DNA of 64,000 nucleotides from Thiothrix sp. UBA5583 (GCA_002425225.1 DILV01000031.1:62001-126000), one strand, 5' to 3'. Shown: positions 27,081-37,600, counted from the stretch's first letter. Notes: a model not told the origin generated them from the letters alone. Translations and numbers: made by a program.

Positions 27081-30000
27081 ATGGAACCGATCAAGGTCAG
27101 TGGTAAGGTAACAGGCAAAAACATTGCGCAAAAAACCGGTGAAGGGTTGGAAGACATCCTGTCAGTCACCTGCCGTCAGGAAATCCAGGTCGAGGAAGCA
27201 CTACGCAGTAGCAGCAATGCAGTAGAACTCAAGGATACCGATGCCGATACGCTGGTAGAACTGGAGTTTGACGGTGGTTACAAGCGCTGGGTCAGAGCAG
27301 GGGATCTGGCTGCGCAGGCGAGCCAGGATCGCAAGCGTTCCAGCAGTACAGGCATCCTGCTTGGCCCTGGCAGTTTTGACACCAGTCGTAACCGGGGAGC
27401 GGTCGGGCTGGTACTGAAATTCCTGCGGGTGCTCGACATTGACCCGGTGGGGGATTTGAGTGATGCGATTGCCAGCCAGTTGGTGGAACAGCTCGAAACT
27501 CGTCGTATCGGTAAGCCCGGTCTGTTCCGTTGTGCCGACACCAGCAGTCTGAACTTGCAGGAAATCACCAGCAGCCACGAGCTTGATGCCAGCAAGCCCA
27601 TCCTGTTGTTCCTGCATGGCACGTTTTCCAGCACCGATGGCAGTTTCGGCGAATTGTGGGAATCGCGGCAAGGCTACAACGCTTCCGCCTACCTGCAACG
27701 CCTGTTTGCCCCGTATGGCAACCAGGTTTACGCACTGGAACACCATACCCTGACCGCCAGCCCGATCCAGAACGCCTTGCAGGTGGTACGGCTGTTGCTA
27801 CCCAAAACCCGCTTGCATCTGGTCAGCCATTCACGTGGCGGGCTGGTGGGGGAGTTGTTGTGTCAGGGCAAGCTGTTGCGTCGTACCCGTGAGTCCGCTG
27901 GCAAGTTTGTGGAATCGGATGACCTGTTTACCAGCGAAGAACTCAAGGCCTTCAGCACCCCTGAGCGGCAGGCAGACCATGCCGCCTTGCAGGAACTGGA
28001 AACCCTGCTGAAAGAGCGGCAAATCCGGGTGGAACGCTTTGCCCGTGTGGCCTGCCCTGGGCGCGGTACGGTACTGGCATCAGCCCGACTGGAAGACAAC
28101 CTGTCGGTCATGTTCAACATCCTCAATTTCATTCCTGCCCCGCGTTTTCAGGCGCTGGCAGAATTCGTGCGCATGGTATTGATGGCAGTGGCGAAAAAAC
28201 GCACCAACCCGCAGGAATTGCCGGGGCTGGAAGCGATGATTCCGAATTCGCCACTGGTTTATTTGCTGAACCGCCCCAACGTGCAACTGGATTCCGGCCT
28301 TGCGGTCATTGCAGGCAACGTCAAGGCGGCTTCGTTGTTGGGACATTTCAGGGAATGGGTATCCGAACGCTTTTTCGGCGAGGATAACGACTATGTGGTG
28401 AATACCGCCGGGATGTACGGTGGGGCGCAACGGGTGCAAGGGATGCGCTTTTACCTCGACCAGCGTGATGACAGCAGCCACTTCGGGTATTTCCGTGATG
28501 CGCAGGTGCTGGAACGCCTGATCAATGCACTGCAACGCCCTGATAACGATTTGCGTCTGCTGCCACTCAGGGAGGAAACGGACGGTAATCGTAGCCGTTC
28601 AGCCAGCACCGCCAACCGTGAGAAAAAAAGTACAGTGTATTTCCTGCCCGGTTTCATGGGTTCCACCCTGGCTGCCGGGGGCAATCCGGTATGGCTGGAC
28701 ATGGGGGCGCTGTCGTGGGGAGATTTTACCTACCTCAACATGGAGCAGACCGGTATCAAGCCGGATGGGGTGCTGGCAGCTTTCCGCCCCTTGCTGGATT
28801 TGCTGGAGGAAAATCACGAAGTCGTGGCATTCGCCTGGGACTGGCGGCGTTCAGTACTGGATGCCGGTCGCCGTTTCGGTGAAGCCCTGGAACGGGTGCT
28901 GGATGATGCCAGAGCCGACAACCGCCAGCCGGTGCTGAGGATACTGGCGCACGCTGCCGGTGGCATGGTTGTGCAGGGCATGATGGTGGAAATGCCGGGG
29001 GTCTGGCAACGCTTGCAACACGAGGCCGATTTCCGCTGTGTGCTGCTGGCGACCCCGCTGCAAGGTACGTATACCGCCGTGCAATTGCTGCTGGGTGAAC
29101 ACCGCCTGATCCGCCTGCTGGACATGGTGGACGGGCAATTGCCTGCCAGTGACCTGCTGGCAGCTCAGTTTGCTTCTTACCCTGGCTTGCTGGAACAACT
29201 GCCGCTGGCCTTTCTGGAAGAAAACCGCTGGTTTGCGCCACTGGGTGAACGTTTCGCCAACTGGCCTGCCCGTAACCTGCTGCCTGCTGCCTTGCGGGTG
29301 CGCAAGCAACTGGCAGATGTGCCCCTGGATGCGGATCGCTTCCAGTACGTGCATGGGCGTGCCCGCCTGACACCGGATGCACTGGAAGCTGACGGGCAGG
29401 GCTGGCGGTTGCGTGCCAGTGGTGAAGGTGATGGGGTAGTGTTGTGGGATAGCTGCAAAACCACCTTGCCGCAATGGTACATGCCGGTTGAACACGGGCG
29501 CATGATCAGTCACAAGGATTACCTGTCGGCACTGGTCAACCTGCTGGATGATGGTACGACCCGTAAGCTGGATCAGGTTCCGCCCCAGATCGGCAACACC
29601 GGTTCACAGTGGCTGCCGAAGATCAGTGCTGAACTGTTCCCGGATGAAAATGAACTGTTGGCAGCCGCGCTTGGCTACCATACCCGCCAGACTTTGGAAG
29701 AAGTACGCCCGCAGGTGGAAATCCGCGTACTACACGGCAATCTGGAATACGTGGCTTATCCGGTGGTGGTGGGGCATTACGAGGGTGATTCGATCCTTAG
29801 TGCTGAAGCGGTGCTGGACAAGCGCCTCAACGGGCGCATGAGTGAATTGTTACGTCTGGGGTTGTATCCGGGCGCATTGGGTACATCAGAAATTTTCCTC
29901 AATGCCCCCGGTCGCAAACCCGGCGGAGCTATTGTGGTGGGGTTGGGGGAAGTCGGCAAGCTGACGACCGGCGACCTGACAGCCACTTTCATGCGGGCGA

Positions 30001-32426
30001 TGATGAATTACACGCTGGAAGTTCGCGCCACGCTGGAAAAGCTGCATGAAAACCAGCAAGACGATAGCGATTTCATTCCGGTGCATGTTGCCAGCTTGCT
30101 GGTCGGCACAGTGGGTGGTGGCAGTATCGGGCTGGCAGATTCGATCGCAGCCATTTTCCGTGCCATTACCCGTACCAATGCCGCCTTGGGCAAAACCGAA
30201 GGGGGTGTGCGCCTGCGTTTGAGCGTAGTGGAGTTTATCGAGCTGTTTGAAGACCGGGCAGTGGAAGCGGCACGGCTGGTGCAGGACATGGTGTTGCATC
30301 CTGAATTCCGCAACGATTTCACCGTCAAAAACCTGATGAAAACCTTGCCGGGCAAGCGTCGGCGGGTCATGTATCAGGAACCGGCAGGGTGGTGGCGGCG
30401 TTTGCAGGTGGAGGCGGGTGACGATGGTTTGAAATATACCGCGCTGACTGATCGGGCGCGGGCAGAAATGGTGTTGCAGGCTACCCAGCGCAAACTGGTT
30501 GACCAGTTCATTGAGCGAGCTGTTTCATCCAGTCATGATGACCCGGATGTCGGCAAAATCCTGTTTGAGCTGCTGTTGCCACCTGCGATGAAAGAACAAG
30601 CGCCGAATGCAGAAAATCTGGTGCTGGTGCTGGATGCGGCAGCATCCGCTTACCCGTGGGAATTGCTCTACAACCGGCTGGATCTGGAATCGCAACCGCT
30701 GGCAGTGCGTGCCGGGCTGTTGCGTCAGTTGGCGGTGGGGCAATTTCGGGGGCAGGTGATCAATCCGATTGACCGCTCTGCACTGGTGATTGGCGACCCG
30801 CCGACCGATGGGCGTTTCGTACCTTTGCCTGCGGCACGGCAGGAGGCAGAAGCCGTTGCCAATTTGCTGGAAGAGGGCGGTTTCAGTCAGGTAGTGCGCG
30901 AGATTGCTTCCAGCCCGCAAGCCATCCTCAAGGCATTGCACACTGCCGATTACCGGCTGCTACATCTGGCAGGACATGGGGTTTATCAGTACAAACCCGA
31001 TGAAAACAGCGACTTGCTGGTCAGTGGCATGGTTTTGGGGGATGGCATTTTCCTGACGCCAGTGGAAATCGGGCAGATGCGCAAAGTGCCGGAATTTGCC
31101 TTCATCAATTGCTGCCATCTGGCGAAAATGGACAAGGAGACCGCAGGCGACCGCAGCAGGTTGGCTGCAAGTCTGGCGCAGGAACTGATCCGCATGGGGG
31201 TAAGGGCGGTAATTGCCGCAGGCTGGGCCATCAATGACGATGCTGCCAAGGTGTTTTCCGAAACCTGTTACAGCGCCTTGCTCAAGGGGCACACCTTTGG
31301 CAGGGCGGTGCTGATGGCGCGGCGTGAAACCTGGAGCCAATACCCCAACAGCAATACTTGGGGGGCTTACCAGTGTTATGGCGACCCTGATTACAAGCTA
31401 CTGAGCCGTAAACCCAACGAAACGGATGCCGACAAGCTGGCAGATGCCTGGCGTTTCGTTGCAGAAGTGGAAGTGGTGGCTGAGCTGCAAAACCTGATCA
31501 GCATGGCCGATACCGCACAAGCCAATGATTTCCCGTGGTTGCAGGAACGCTTGCAGCAGTTGCACCGTGCGATTCCCTCTGAATGGCTTAACCATGCAGA
31601 CATCCTGTACGCACTTGGGCGGGCTTACGGCAAGCTGGAAATGTTCGGCAAGGCGCTGGATGCCTACCGGGCTGCAATTGAGTCACCGGAATCCAATTAC
31701 CCGGTACTGTTGCTGGAAGACCGGGTAAGCCTGCAAACGGCCTGGGCACTCGCATGGAAACTGGGCAAGACCAGCGAGATACCGGATAGCCAGTTTGCGC
31801 AATCCCCGCAAGAGTTCATGGATGACAGCCTGAAAACCCTCAAGCTGCTGGACGGGTTGGGTAATAGCCAGAACCGGCTGGAAGGCGAAGGCAAATTCTG
31901 GAAGCGGCAGACGATGATGCAAAGCGGGGAGGAGCGTGTGCGAGCCTTGCATATGATGGAGATTGCCTATCGGCGGGCGCATGAATTTGCCCTGGAAGAA
32001 ACCGGCACACTGTCTGCCTATGCCCTGGTCAACTGGTTGACCAGTCGCATGATCCGCTACCTGCGTGGGCATCTCAAACAGCTTGACCGGCAGGAACTCA
32101 AAGGTTGGCTGGATCAGGTTACGCAAATTGCCGAGCAGTCTGACCGCACGATGCCCAGTTTTCTGACAGGGATTGCGCGGGCAGAATGTGCCTTGCTGCA
32201 TTACCTGCTAGGGGCGCGGTTGGCAGAAACCGAACAAGTCCAGCGGGTTGTACGTTTGTATGAAGAGTCGGTAGGGCGGGGGGCTGCACCCCGCCAGTTG
32301 CGTTACATGTCGGAGCATGTCAGTTTTCTACGCATGATGCTGGAGGAGCAAGTGCAGGCAGAGGCTTCCCCCCTGAAGCCGGTAGTGGTAGCTTTGGCAG
32401 ACGTGGAGGGGCAACTAAGTACCTGA
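27081..32426 (+). CDS. Giant protein: active-looking alpha/beta hydrolase, dead alpha/beta hydrolase, CHAT protease domain, helical tail
   Basis: A 1781-residue cytosolic protein. Residues 172-440 form an alpha/beta hydrolase (LLFLHGTFSS; nucleophile Ser251 in LVSHSRGGLVGE). Residues 515-825 form a second one of LCAT type (VYFLPGFMGSTLA) whose nucleophile elbow reads AHAAGG, so the Ser is Ala625. Residues 880-1090 include IVVGLGEVGKLTTGDLTATF, which recalls the N-terminal domain of M17 aminopeptidases. Residues 1165-1440 are a CHAT (caspase-like) domain with His1299 in LLHLAGHGVYQ and Cys1345 in AFINCCHLAKM. The last 330 residues are TPR-like helices. CHAT-TPR proteins act as triggered proteases in known defence systems. 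It follows the transglutaminase-like gene. Domain calls are by eye. Confidence 0.8.
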   Translation: MEPIKVSGKVTGKNIAQKTGEGLEDILSVTCRQEIQVEEALRSSSNAVELKDTDADTLVELEFDGGYKRWVRAGDLAAQASQDRKRSSSTGILLGPGSFDTSRNRGAVGLVLKFLRVLDIDPVGDLSDAIASQLVEQLETRRIGKPGLFRCADTSSLNLQEITSSHELDASKPILLFLHGTFSSTDGSFGELWESRQGYNASAYLQRLFAPYGNQVYALEHHTLTASPIQNALQVVRLLLPKTRLHLVSHSRGGLVGELLCQGKLLRRTRESAGKFVESDDLFTSEELKAFSTPERQADHAALQELETLLKERQIRVERFARVACPGRGTVLASARLEDNLSVMFNILNFIPAPRFQALAEFVRMVLMAVAKKRTNPQELPGLEAMIPNSPLVYLLNRPNVQLDSGLAVIAGNVKAASLLGHFREWVSERFFGEDNDYVVNTAGMYGGAQRVQGMRFYLDQRDDSSHFGYFRDAQVLERLINALQRPDNDLRLLPLREETDGNRSRSASTANREKKSTVYFLPGFMGSTLAAGGNPVWLDMGALSWGDFTYLNMEQTGIKPDGVLAAFRPLLDLLEENHEVVAFAWDWRRSVLDAGRRFGEALERVLDDARADNRQPVLRILAHAAGGMVVQGMMVEMPGVWQRLQHEADFRCVLLATPLQGTYTAVQLLLGEHRLIRLLDMVDGQLPASDLLAAQFASYPGLLEQLPLAFLEENRWFAPLGERFANWPARNLLPAALRVRKQLADVPLDADRFQYVHGRARLTPDALEADGQGWRLRASGEGDGVVLWDSCKTTLPQWYMPVEHGRMISHKDYLSALVNLLDDGTTRKLDQVPPQIGNTGSQWLPKISAELFPDENELLAAALGYHTRQTLEEVRPQVEIRVLHGNLEYVAYPVVVGHYEGDSILSAEAVLDKRLNGRMSELLRLGLYPGALGTSEIFLNAPGRKPGGAIVVGLGEVGKLTTGDLTATFMRAMMNYTLEVRATLEKLHENQQDDSDFIPVHVASLLVGTVGGGSIGLADSIAAIFRAITRTNAALGKTEGGVRLRLSVVEFIELFEDRAVEAARLVQDMVLHPEFRNDFTVKNLMKTLPGKRRRVMYQEPAGWWRRLQVEAGDDGLKYTALTDRARAEMVLQATQRKLVDQFIERAVSSSHDDPDVGKILFELLLPPAMKEQAPNAENLVLVLDAAASAYPWELLYNRLDLESQPLAVRAGLLRQLAVGQFRGQVINPIDRSALVIGDPPTDGRFVPLPAARQEAEAVANLLEEGGFSQVVREIASSPQAILKALHTADYRLLHLAGHGVYQYKPDENSDLLVSGMVLGDGIFLTPVEIGQMRKVPEFAFINCCHLAKMDKETAGDRSRLAASLAQELIRMGVRAVIAAGWAINDDAAKVFSETCYSALLKGHTFGRAVLMARRETWSQYPNSNTWGAYQCYGDPDYKLLSRKPNETDADKLADAWRFVAEVEVVAELQNLISMADTAQANDFPWLQERLQQLHRAIPSEWLNHADILYALGRAYGKLEMFGKALDAYRAAIESPESNYPVLLLEDRVSLQTAWALAWKLGKTSEIPDSQFAQSPQEFMDDSLKTLKLLDGLGNSQNRLEGEGKFWKRQTMMQSGEERVRALHMMEIAYRRAHEFALEETGTLSAYALVNWLTSRMIRYLRGHLKQLDRQELKGWLDQVTQIAEQSDRTMPSFLTGIARAECALLHYLLGARLAETEQVQRVVRLYEESVGRGAAPRQLRYMSEHVSFLRMMLEEQVQAEASPLKPVVVALADVEGQLST

Positions 32427-32470
32427 CATAACACACAGTTAGCATTTCATAAGAAAGAGAGGAGAGGCGT

Positions 32471-32926
32471 ATGAGAAAGCCGTTGCCCAAGGTCATGTGG
32501 TGGCTTGGTTATGGTGGTTTGATACCATTTTTTGTATTGACAGTCATCTTGTTGCTGGGAATATCCCTGCCGGGGCTGGAGAGTGCCCGTTTGGGCTGGT
32601 GGTTGGCAACTTATGCGGCAGTAGTGCTGAGTTTCATCGGCGCAGTGCATTGGGGTGTGGCTTTGGGAATGCAGGACAGGCTGGCAGAAAACGAGCTTGC
32701 CAAGCTGTTGCTGTTCAGTGTGTTGCCTACTGTCGTGGCGTGGTTTTCCCTGCTACTGCCCATCCATTACACCCTGTATGTGTTGGCAGCCCTGATTGTA
32801 TTGGCTTATATTGCTGACTCGATCTTGCTGTTTAGCAAGCTGACAGGCGATTACGGGCGGATGCGCCTACACCTGACCATCATTGTTACCCTGTTGCTGG
32901 TTGCTGCGGGTGTGGCTGTTTCTTGA
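32471..32926 (+). CDS. DUF3429 family inner-membrane protein
   Basis: A 151-residue protein with five hydrophobic segments and the family motifs YGGLIPF near the start, YAAVVLSFIGAVHWGVAL in the middle and YIADSILLF later. DUF3429 proteins occur in many proteobacteria and mitochondria-bearing eukaryotes (TMEM69-like); their role is not established. It begins 44 bases after the CHAT gene with a GAGAGGAG site upstream, so it may be read from the same transcript, but nothing ties its function to that protein. Confidence 0.85.
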   Translation: MRKPLPKVMWWLGYGGLIPFFVLTVILLLGISLPGLESARLGWWLATYAAVVLSFIGAVHWGVALGMQDRLAENELAKLLLFSVLPTVVAWFSLLLPIHYTLYVLAALIVLAYIADSILLFSKLTGDYGRMRLHLTIIVTLLLVAAGVAVS

Positions 32927-32961
32927 TAAACATAGCGTAAGCGTTAGCAGAAGGAGGCATC

Positions 32962-33411
32962 ATGCTGGACTGGAATCAGGTTATTCGGCTTGCCAACAAC
33001 GGCAATCTGGAGCCGGATCAGCACGTGCAGAAAACAGAAGCGGAATGGCAGCAACAACTGACGGCAGAGCAGTATCGTGTCACCCGTCAGCAAGGGACTG
33101 AGCGCCCGTTCAGTTCGCCGATGTGCCATCTGTTTGAGCCGGGTCTGTATGCTTGTATTTGTTGTGACAACCTGCTGTTTGATGCCAGTCAGAAGTTTGA
33201 TTCAGGCACGGGTTGGCCTTCGTTCACCCAGCCGGTCAAGGCTAATGCCATTGCTTACCACGCCGACCGTTCGCATGGCATGTACCGGGTTGAAACCACC
33301 TGCAATAGCTGTGGCGCACATCTGGGGCATGTGTTCCCGGATGGCCCAGCCCCCAGTGGTTTGCGTTACTGCATGAATGCGCTGGCGCTGCAAAAGGTCA
33401 AGGCAGATTAG
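32962..33411 (+). CDS. msrB: Peptide-methionine (R)-S-oxide reductase
   Basis: MsrB repairs oxidised methionine (R isomer) in proteins. The 149 residues show two zinc CxxC pairs (YACICCDNLLF and TCNSCGAHLGHVF), the substrate motif SGTGWPSFTQP and the catalytic Cys in GLRYCMNAL. Length and motifs match the free-standing cytosolic form. AAGGAGG precedes the ATG. Gap to the DUF3429 gene is 35 bases. Confidence 0.95.
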   Translation: MLDWNQVIRLANNGNLEPDQHVQKTEAEWQQQLTAEQYRVTRQQGTERPFSSPMCHLFEPGLYACICCDNLLFDASQKFDSGTGWPSFTQPVKANAIAYHADRSHGMYRVETTCNSCGAHLGHVFPDGPAPSGLRYCMNALALQKVKAD

Positions 33412-33470
33412 TTTTACAGGAATTTCGCCATCAGTCTGCTAACAAACTCTGCTTTTCGGGGTCGAACTGG

Positions 33471-33523
33471 ACAACTGACCAATGGTCATCTAAGCTTCGT
33501 CCAAACAACTGACTGGCAGTCAT
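33471..33523. promoter_or_regulatory. Tandem dyad operators (TGAC-N5-GTCA) before the RND efflux operon
   Basis: Two 19-base repeats start with ACAACTGAC and end with GTCAT; their five central bases differ. Each contains a perfect 13-base dyad: TGACC-AAT-GGTCA at 33476-33488 and TGACT-GGC-AGTCA at 33510-33522. Starts are 34 bases apart, and the second ends 7 bases before the ATG. Conserved arms with changed centres are typical of repressor sites. No regulator gene is adjacent. Confidence 0.55.
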
Positions 33524-33529
33524 TAACGC

Positions 33530-34621
33530 ATGAAAACTCTGTCCGCTTCTGTTTCCCAATGGTTGGTTGCCCTGCTGTTAACCACCGCTAGCAGCCCATT
33601 ATGGGCAGCCGATGAACCCGCCTCTGCCGCCCCTAAAGCCGCGCTTGCTGTGACTGTCACCACCCCCAGCGTCGAAGACTGGTCTACCGGCATTACTGCC
33701 AACGGCTCGTTGGTCGCGTGGCAAGAAGCGGTGATCGCTGCTGAAATCGGTGGTTTGCGCATCACTGCCCTACACGCCGAACTCGGCGCACAGGTCAAGC
33801 GTGGGCAAGAGTTGGCAACACTGGCAAAAGAGAGTGTCGAAGCCGACCTCGCCCGTGCCAAAGCTGGGGTAGCGCAAGCCGAAGCCAGTCTTGCCGAAGC
33901 GAAAATGAACGCCGATCGTGCCCGCCGCCTCAAATCCAGCGGTGCGTTGCCTGCCCAGCAGATTGACCAATACCTCGCAGGAGAAGCCACCGCTGCCGCC
34001 AATCTCGCTGCGCAAAAAGCAGTGTTACAGGGCGAACAAATCCGCTTACGCCACACCAGCATTGTGGCGGTGGACGATGGCGTGATTGCCGCTCGACCAG
34101 CTACCCTCGGCTCGGTGGTTCAACCGGGTACAGAACTGTTTCGCCTCGTGCGCCAAAACCGTATCGAGTGGAAAGCCGACATCCCCGGTCGTGATGCCGA
34201 CAACCTCAAATCGGGGCAAAAAGCCCGCCTAACTTTACCGACTGGTAAGCAGGTGGAAGGTGAAATCCGCTTGGTTTCCCCCGTTATTGACCCCAACACC
34301 CGCAACATCACCGTCTACGTCAGCCTGCCCACCGACAGTCCAGCACGGGCGGGAATGTTTGCCCAGGGCGAAATTTTCACGGGAGCATCCAAAGCCCTGA
34401 TCGTGCCGCAAAGCGCGGTGGTGCTGCGTGATGGCAACAGCTACGTGTTTGAAGTCGGCGCAGATAACCGCGTCAGCCAGCGCATGATCGAAGTCGGGCG
34501 ACGAGTGCAGGACAAGGTGGAAATCCGCAGCGGCATTTCCGATCAGACCCGCATTGTTGCCAGCGGTGGCGCATTTCTGAACGATGCCGATACGGTGAAC
34601 GTGGTTGAGGCTCAACCATGA
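33530..34621 (+). CDS. RND efflux periplasmic adaptor (membrane fusion protein)
   Basis: A 363-residue exported adaptor that couples an inner-membrane RND pump to an outer-membrane channel. Signal peptide (cleavage after LWA), lipoyl half-motifs (ITANGSLVAWQEAVIAAEIG and RVAVDDGVIAARPATLGSVV-like), a helical hairpin (residues about 95-160, Ala-rich) and beta-barrel part (GQKARLTLPTGKQVEGEIRL) are in the usual order. The stop overlaps the pump gene (ATGA). No outer-membrane channel gene follows. No clear ribosome site is seen; the second dyad lies in its place. Substrate unknown. Confidence 0.92.
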   Translation: MKTLSASVSQWLVALLLTTASSPLWAADEPASAAPKAALAVTVTTPSVEDWSTGITANGSLVAWQEAVIAAEIGGLRITALHAELGAQVKRGQELATLAKESVEADLARAKAGVAQAEASLAEAKMNADRARRLKSSGALPAQQIDQYLAGEATAAANLAAQKAVLQGEQIRLRHTSIVAVDDGVIAARPATLGSVVQPGTELFRLVRQNRIEWKADIPGRDADNLKSGQKARLTLPTGKQVEGEIRLVSPVIDPNTRNITVYVSLPTDSPARAGMFAQGEIFTGASKALIVPQSAVVLRDGNSYVFEVGADNRVSQRMIEVGRRVQDKVEIRSGISDQTRIVASGGAFLNDADTVNVVEAQP

Positions 34622-37600
34622 ACGTCTCCGCCTGGTCGATCCGTAATCCTGTTCCCTCCATCCTGCTGTTTATTCTGCTGACGTTTATCGGTATCAGCGG
34701 TTTTCGCAGCTTGGGCATTCAGCTTTTTCCTGATATTGAGCTACCGATTGTCACGGTCAGTTTTGGGTTGGAAGGTGCATCTCCCACTCAGCTCGAAACC
34801 GAAGTTGCTCGCAAGATTGAAGATGCAGTAGCCGCGTTACCCGGTATCAAGCACATCTACGCCAACCTCAGCGACGGCGGCGGTGCGGTCAGCGTGGAAT
34901 TCACCATCGACAAGGATACCGAGGTTGCGCAAAACGAAGTGCGTAACGCGGTGGATAGCATCCGCGCTGATTTGCCCCCTGCCATGACCGACCCGGTGGT
35001 TTCCAAACTCAATACTGCCGGAATGCCGATCATCACGTTTACCGTCACTTCTGACCGCTTGGATGAAAAGGAACTGTCGTGGTTCGTCGACAACGAGATT
35101 TCCAAAGCATTGTTGGCGACTAAAGGTGTAGGGCGCATCTCACGGCTGGGTGGTGTTTACCGCGAAGTGCAGGTTGACCTCGATCCGGTGTTAATGGCGG
35201 GATTGAATGTGACTGCCAGCGATGTTTCCGCCCGCGTCAAACAGGTACAGCAGAATGCATCCGGCGGGCGTGGTGATGTTGGCGGCGGTATCCAGTCCAT
35301 TCGCACCCTCGCGGCAGTGCAAACAGCAGCAGAAATTGCCGCGCTGGATATTCCTTTACCCGATGGCAGGCAGGTACGTCTGGATCAGATTGCCAAGGTA
35401 CGCGATGGTGTGGCGGAACGCTCCACCATCGCGCTACTTGATGGCAAGCCAGTGATTGGTTTCCAGATTACCCGTACCAAAGGTTCGAGTGAAGTGGCGG
35501 TAGCAGCTACCACCCGCGCCACCATCGAACGCCTGCAACAGGAATACCCGCACGTCAAGATTGAGGAAGCCGTTGACATCGTGGCGGCAATTCAGGAGAA
35601 CTATGACGGCTCGATGATTCTGTTGTACGAAGGCGCATTTCTGGCAATTCTGGTGGTGTTGTGGTTTTTGCGGGACTGGCGGGCAACACTGGTGTCGGCG
35701 ACTGCGCTGCCGTTGGCGATTATTCCCACCTTTGCGGTAATGCACTATTTCGGTTTTTCGTTGAACATCCTGACCTTGCTGGCAATGGCATTGGTGGTCG
35801 GGGTACTGGTCGATGACGCGATTGTGGAAGTGGAAAACATTGAACGCCACTTGCGCATGGGCAAAACGCCCTACCAAGCGGCGATGGAGGCGGCGGATGA
35901 AATCGGGCTGGCGGTGATTGCCACGACGTTTACGCTGATAGCGGTGTTTTTGCCGACTGCTTTCATGGGCGGAATTGTGGGGCGTTTCTTTGAGCCGTTT
36001 GGAATTACAGCGGCGGTGGCGGTGTTTTTCTCGTTGGTGGTGGCGCGGCTGCTGACGCCGATGATGGCGGCGTATATTATGAAACCGCCCACAGCCCCTC
36101 ATCCTAACCTTTCCCTGCAAGAGGAAAAGGGACAAGAGGATAGTGCGATCATGCGTCGTTATTTGCGTGCGGCACGTTGGTGTTTGCAGCATCGGCTGCT
36201 GACGATGGTGGCAACGGTTGCGCTGTTCATTGCTTCGCTGGGGATTGTACCGCTGCTACCGACCGGGTTTATTCCGCCCGATGACGGTACGCAGACGGCT
36301 GTTAAGCTGGAGCTTGCACCTGGTAGTACGCTGGAGGAAACTCACCGCAGCGCGGAACAAGCGCGGCAACTCCTACAAGACATTCCTGAAATCACCCGTG
36401 TGTTCACCACCGTTGGCTATTTCAGCGGCGATGGTGGGCCGTTTGCGATGGGCGCAAGTGTGGATGTGCGCAAAGCTACCCTGAGTATTGTTATCAAACA
36501 CCGCGACGATCGTAGCCGCAGCCAAGGTGCAGTAGAAACCGAAATCCGCGAACGCTTGCAAAGTCTGCCCGGTGCGCGGGTGACGGTTGGTTTGGGTGGG
36601 GAAAAGATGCAAATCGTCCTTGCTAGCCAGGACAGTGCTGCGCTGCAAACCGCTGCCAGTGCGGTGATCCGCGATTTGCGCACATTGCCGGGGCTGGGCA
36701 ACATCAGTTCCAGCGCCAGCTTGCAACGCCCGGAAATTCAGATCGTGCCGGATTTTGCCCGCGCTGCCGATGCGGGTGTTACCGCGCAATCACTGAGCAG
36801 CACCATCCAGATGGCAACGAGTGGTGACTTTGCCGCGCAATTACCCAAGCTCAACCTGCCACAACGTCAGTTGCCGATTCGGGTGCGACTGGATAAAAGT
36901 TTCCGCACCGATTTGGCGCAACTCCAGCAACTGAATATCCCCGGCAAACAGGGCATGGTCAATCTTGCCAGCGTGGCAGATGTACACATGGGCAGCGGCC
37001 CGGCACAGATTGACCGTTTCGACCGTCGTCAAAACGTGACGCTGGATGTGGAGCTGAACGGGCGTAGTTTGGGCGATGTGATGGTGGAAGCGGATAAGTT
37101 GCCGAGTTTGCAGAACCTGCCTGCCGGGGTCAGCCGCCAGAATATCGGTGATGCGGAAACAATGGGTGAATTGTTCGGTGGTTTCGGTACGGCAATGCTT
37201 ATTGGGATAATGTGTATTTACATCGTGTTGGTGCTGTTGTTCCACGACTTTGTGCAGCCTGTGACCATTTTAGTGGCGTTGCCGTTGTCGGTGGGGGGGG
37301 CGTTGCTGGCATTGCTGGTGACAGGCAACAGTTTTTCTATGCCGTCGGTGATTGGCTTGCTGATGCTGATGGGGATTGTGACCAAGAACTCGATCCTGCT
37401 GGTGGATTACGCCATGTTGGGGCTGCACGAACATGGGTTGGGGCGGTTTGAAGCGCTGGTGGATGCCTGCCACAAGCGGGCGCGACCGATTGTGATGACC
37501 TCGATTGCAATGGGTGCGGGGATGTTGCCGACCGCCTTGGGGCTGGGGGCTGACCCCAGTTTCCGTGCGCCAATGGCGATTGTACTGATAGGCGGGCTGA

